Assembly (NCBI GenBank): GCA_046156035.1
Contig: JBJXEW010000025.1
Span: 1 to 64,000 of the forward strand
Length of the DNA: 64,000 nucleotides
Source: JAEUIX01 sp046156035
GTDB lineage: Bacteria; Planctomycetota; Phycisphaerae; Phycisphaerales; UBA1924
Reading direction: 5' to 3'
Shown here: positions 61,582 to 64,000 of the stretch, one piece after another
Numbering within the stretch: position 1 is the first letter of the stretch
Layout of the letters: every line of letters begins with the position of its first letter
The notes under the pieces: model-generated
Seen by the model: the letters and a program-made list of their open reading frames with translations, nothing else
Told to the model about the DNA's origin: nothing
Databases searched by the model: none
Translations under genes and position numbers: made by a program

Positions 61582-64000
61582 TCAACGTCCGCCCTTCATC
61601 TTCTTGTCCACTCGCGCCAGTTCCTCTTCAAACTCCACCTTCAGACGGCCGTCGCGTCCGAGAGCCCTCTGGGCCTGCCCGTAGAACTCGTCGGCCTTGG
61701 TCTTGTTGCCGCCACCCAGGTACACCTCCACAAGGTGCAGGTAGATCGGAAGTTGCGTGCGCGGCGTGGTGGCCACGTCGCGGGCCTTCAGCAGCGTCGC
61801 CTCGGCCCGCTTCAGATCGCCGAGCGCAATCAGCACCGTGCCCATGGTGTCGAGGAAGTTCGGGTTGCTCGGCTCGGCCGTCGCGGCCGCTTCCACAAGC
61901 GGGAGGGCCTGCTCGTGCTTGTTCAGGTGCTTGCTGAGCGTGTACGCGAGGTTGTTCTTCACGCTCGCGTCGTCCGGCAGCAGCACGGTGCCGCGCTGGT
62001 ACACGTCCGCGGCGGACTCGTAGGCCCGTTCCAGATACAGCAGATCGGCGCCGCGCACGAGCGACCGCCCCGTGGCGGCGCGGTCCGTGGACGCGGCGAT
62101 GATCGTGTCCAGGTCTGCCAGGCCCTCGGCCTTCAACTTCGGGTCCGTGAGTTTGGTGCGGGCCAACTGCAGCGCCGCCCCCTCGGGGAAACCGCCGGCC
62201 GGCTTGAACAGGTCGAACAACGCCACCGTCTCGGGAGCGTTCCCGTTCACCATGATGCGCAACTTCTGGGTCAGCGCCAGCATGGTCTCGGGGTTGGTGC
62301 CGTCGAGGAGTTTGTACGCGGCCACGATGTCGGCGTTGCGGTCGTCGGTCCGCTTCTCGATGTTCGCCACCGAAGCGCGGATGAGCAGCATGTCCGCGCT
62401 GGTCTCGATCCTCGACGCCGGTTCGGCCAGCACGGCCTTCACACCCTCCAGGTCGGGCTTGGGCAGTCGCAGCATCGCGTTGGCCAGGGCCTGCGCCAGC
62501 ATGGGGTTCTTGCGCTTCGCCCACGCCTGCTTGTAGTAGTCAACGGTCTTGGCGGGCTCGTTCACCTGCTCGGCCAACTGTCCGGCCATCACGCGCCAGT
62601 CCGGGCTGCTGTCGCGCTTCATCACCTCTTCGAGAGCCTTCTGCGCGTCGTCGGTCCGGCCCATGCCCATGAGCAGGCCGATCATGTCCACGCGCACGGA
62701 CGAGGCCGTCGGGTCCAGCGCCACGCCCTCGCGCAGCAGCGCCAGCGCCTGGTCGGCCTGTTGCGTGGCGTACAGAATCTTGGCGAGCATCTGGCGCGCC
62801 GGGGCGAACTTCGGGTCCAGCCGCAGGGCTTGGTTCAGGTCCGCCTTCACGTCCTGCAGCAGTTCGGGGTTGTTCTGCTCCACAAGGATCTGGGCACGCT
62901 TGAGGTACGCGATCTTGTTGGTCGGGTTGGCCTCCACGGCCTGGTTCAGCAGCGCGCGGGCCCGCTCCTTGTCCTTCATGCCCGTGGCCACATCGGCCCG
63001 CAACAGAATCAGGCTGGGGTCGGGCTTGACCGCCTCCGCCCTCTCGCAGAGCGCGTCGGCCTCCTTCAGGTTCTCCAGTCGCACGGCCGCGTCCTCGGGC
63101 TTGGTCGACTGCGCCAGCACCGCCGCGTTCTTGATCAGCGACTCCGTGAGCCTGAGCAGCAGTTTGTTCTCGGGGTCCTCCTTCACGCTCTTGAGGGCCG
63201 AGCGGTAGTAGCCAATGGCCATCTCCCAGTCGCCGGCACCGAACGCCAGGTCGCCCAGTTCGCGATCGATCTCCATGCGCTCGGGGCTCTGCTGGTTGCG
63301 CACGCCGCGCAGCACCTCCAGCGAGGCCATCGCCTGCCCCGTCTCGCGCAGGAAGTTCGCGTAGGTCACGTAGAGCGCGAGGGAGCGGTCCTTCTCGGGC
63401 ATTGAGGCGATGTAGTCGTCCCACACCTTGCGGGCCTCCGCGACCTTGCCCTGACCCGCGAACCACGCCGCTTCAAAGTTGACCACGTTCACGTCGTTCT
63501 GGGCGGCCTTGGCCGCGTCCAGCGGCTTGCGGGCCTCCTCCCACTTCTCCGTGCGCACCAGCATCGCGGCCAGTTCAAGCGTGTTGGTCCGGTCGGAGGG
63601 GTTGCGTTCAAACTGCTTCTGGCGGTACGCGATCGCCTTCTCCACGTCGCCGAACTGCCCCTCCAGCGCCAGCCAGATGTCGCCGAACTCCGGGTCGCCC
63701 GACGCCAGCGGCAGGTTCTGTCGCGCGATGGCCAGCGCCTCCACGTACTGCTCGAGCCCGATGCGGGCCCGCAGCACACCCTTGATGCACTCCACATCGT
63801 CGGGCTTGATCTGCTGGCCCTTCTCGAAGGCGGCGAGGGCCTCGGTGTAGTGGTCCTTGCCCTGGGCCAGGCGGACGGTTCCGAGCAGCCGCCAGTGAAT
63901 GGGGCTCAGGCTGTCGGCCTGCACCGCCTGCTGCGCCAGGGCCACGGCCTCTCGGATGCGACCCTCCATCAGTTCAAGTCGCACACGGAAGATCAGCCCG
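61582..64000 (-). CDS. TPR-repeat protein of the exopolysaccharide cluster (5' end beyond window)
   Basis: 805 codons are visible and the frame remains open past 64000, so the true start is outside the window. The whole visible part is TPR-like helices (ALAFEKG-type units such as YTEALAAFEKGQQIKP, SFADALLNQAVEANPTNKIAYL-like segments and AAVRLENLKEADALCERAEA) and ends in a Lys/Arg-rich tail. TPR proteins of this size accompany exopolysaccharide and PEP-CTERM loci and act as assembly scaffolds in the periplasm or outer membrane. Being first in the leftward series, its promoter lies off the window. Confidence 0.85.
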   Translation of the reverse strand, partial: GLIFRVRLELMEGRIREAVALAQQAVQADSLSPIHWRLLGTVRLAQGKDHYTEALAAFEKGQQIKPDDVECIKGVLRARIGLEQYVEALAIARQNLPLASGDPEFGDIWLALEGQFGDVEKAIAYRQKQFERNPSDRTNTLELAAMLVRTEKWEEARKPLDAAKAAQNDVNVVNFEAAWFAGQGKVAEARKVWDDYIASMPEKDRSLALYVTYANFLRETGQAMASLEVLRGVRNQQSPERMEIDRELGDLAFGAGDWEMAIGYYRSALKSVKEDPENKLLLRLTESLIKNAAVLAQSTKPEDAAVRLENLKEADALCERAEAVKPDPSLILLRADVATGMKDKERARALLNQAVEANPTNKIAYLKRAQILVEQNNPELLQDVKADLNQALRLDPKFAPARQMLAKILYATQQADQALALLREGVALDPTASSVRVDMIGLLMGMGRTDDAQKALEEVMKRDSSPDWRVMAGQLAEQVNEPAKTVDYYKQAWAKRKNPMLAQALANAMLRLPKPDLEGVKAVLAEPASRIETSADMLLIRASVANIEKRTDDRNADIVAAYKLLDGTNPETMLALTQKLRIMVNGNAPETVALFDLFKPAGGFPEGAALQLARTKLTDPKLKAEGLADLDTIIAASTDRAATGRSLVRGADLLYLERAYESAADVYQRGTVLLPDDASVKNNLAYTLSKHLNKHEQALPLVEAAATAEPSNPNFLDTMGTVLIALGDLKRAEATLLKARDVATTPRTQLPIYLHLVEVYLGGGNKTKADEFYGQAQRALGRDGRLKVEFEEELARVDKKMKGGR

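Overview
The window is a high-GC stretch of a planctomycete chromosome, most likely from the class Phycisphaerae. The lineage call rests on lineage-typical protein features, not on any rRNA. These are two secreted proteins ending in the V-P-x-P-G / hydrophobic / poly-Arg tail (PEP-CTERM-like), a giant secreted protein with the planctomycete N-terminal LExRxLL motif, a secreted metalloprotease ending in two GDFITDYF dockerin-like units, and a membrane protein with a CPACGYD...CPECG ribbon. There is no rRNA, CRISPR array, recognisable transposase or phage module. One tRNA-Leu(CAA) is present.

Layout. 1-1400: thiC (3' end off the window) read leftwards behind a TPP riboswitch. 1400-11000: small accessory and stress-type genes (DUF1697, a HEAT-like protein, DinB, VOC, SRPBCC, a Tat-exported ankyrin protein, DUF6265), a PEP-CTERM-like protein, an S46 dipeptidyl-peptidase and two small zinc-ribbon membrane proteins. 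11000-15840: a leftward block in which an intact HtrA/DegP protease with four PDZ domains precedes two paralogous secreted proteins that look like HtrA domains without their catalytic His and Ser; an MNT/HEPN (MntA/HepT-type) gene pair lies between the paralogs. 16000-19430: tRNA-Leu, trigger factor, a DUF3467 protein and a long coiled-coil protein. 19453-32049: one gene for a 4198-residue beta-repeat surface protein. 32500-41140: a polytopic membrane protein, a 1507-residue reprolysin-type metalloprotease with Ig-like and Kelch-like regions, mannose-1-phosphate guanylyltransferase, a second MNT/HEPN pair and a ribbon-bearing membrane protein. 41388-48394: PEP-CTERM-like protein, RuvX, a LolA-like secreted protein, a TPR metallopeptidase, a Nudix hydrolase and a PDZ protein. 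48500-52152: a polyamine pair (arginine decarboxylase and a deoxyhypusine-synthase-like enzyme). 52400-55680: a PD-(D/E)XK-like protein enclosed by arrays of DNA hairpins, threonine synthase and a small conserved protein. 55705-64000: a leftward exopolysaccharide cluster (TPR protein, Wzc-like chain-length/ATPase protein, NAD-dependent epimerase, WecA/MraY-type transferase) that ends in a ParA-like ATPase.

Themes. Much of the window serves the cell surface and periplasm: proteases and their inactive relatives, large secreted adhesin-like proteins, C-terminal sorting tails, and sugar-nucleotide and exopolysaccharide enzymes. Short palindromic repeats are common, and two of them (in thiC and in the DinB gene) sit in frame inside coding sequences. 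The features I judge most unusual are the pseudo-HtrA/MNT-HEPN block, the giant protein with what looks like a dead metalloprotease tail, the Wzc-like protein lacking the Walker A lysine, and the hairpin arrays flanking the PD-(D/E)XK gene. All functional statements come from reading motifs by eye; no database search was run.
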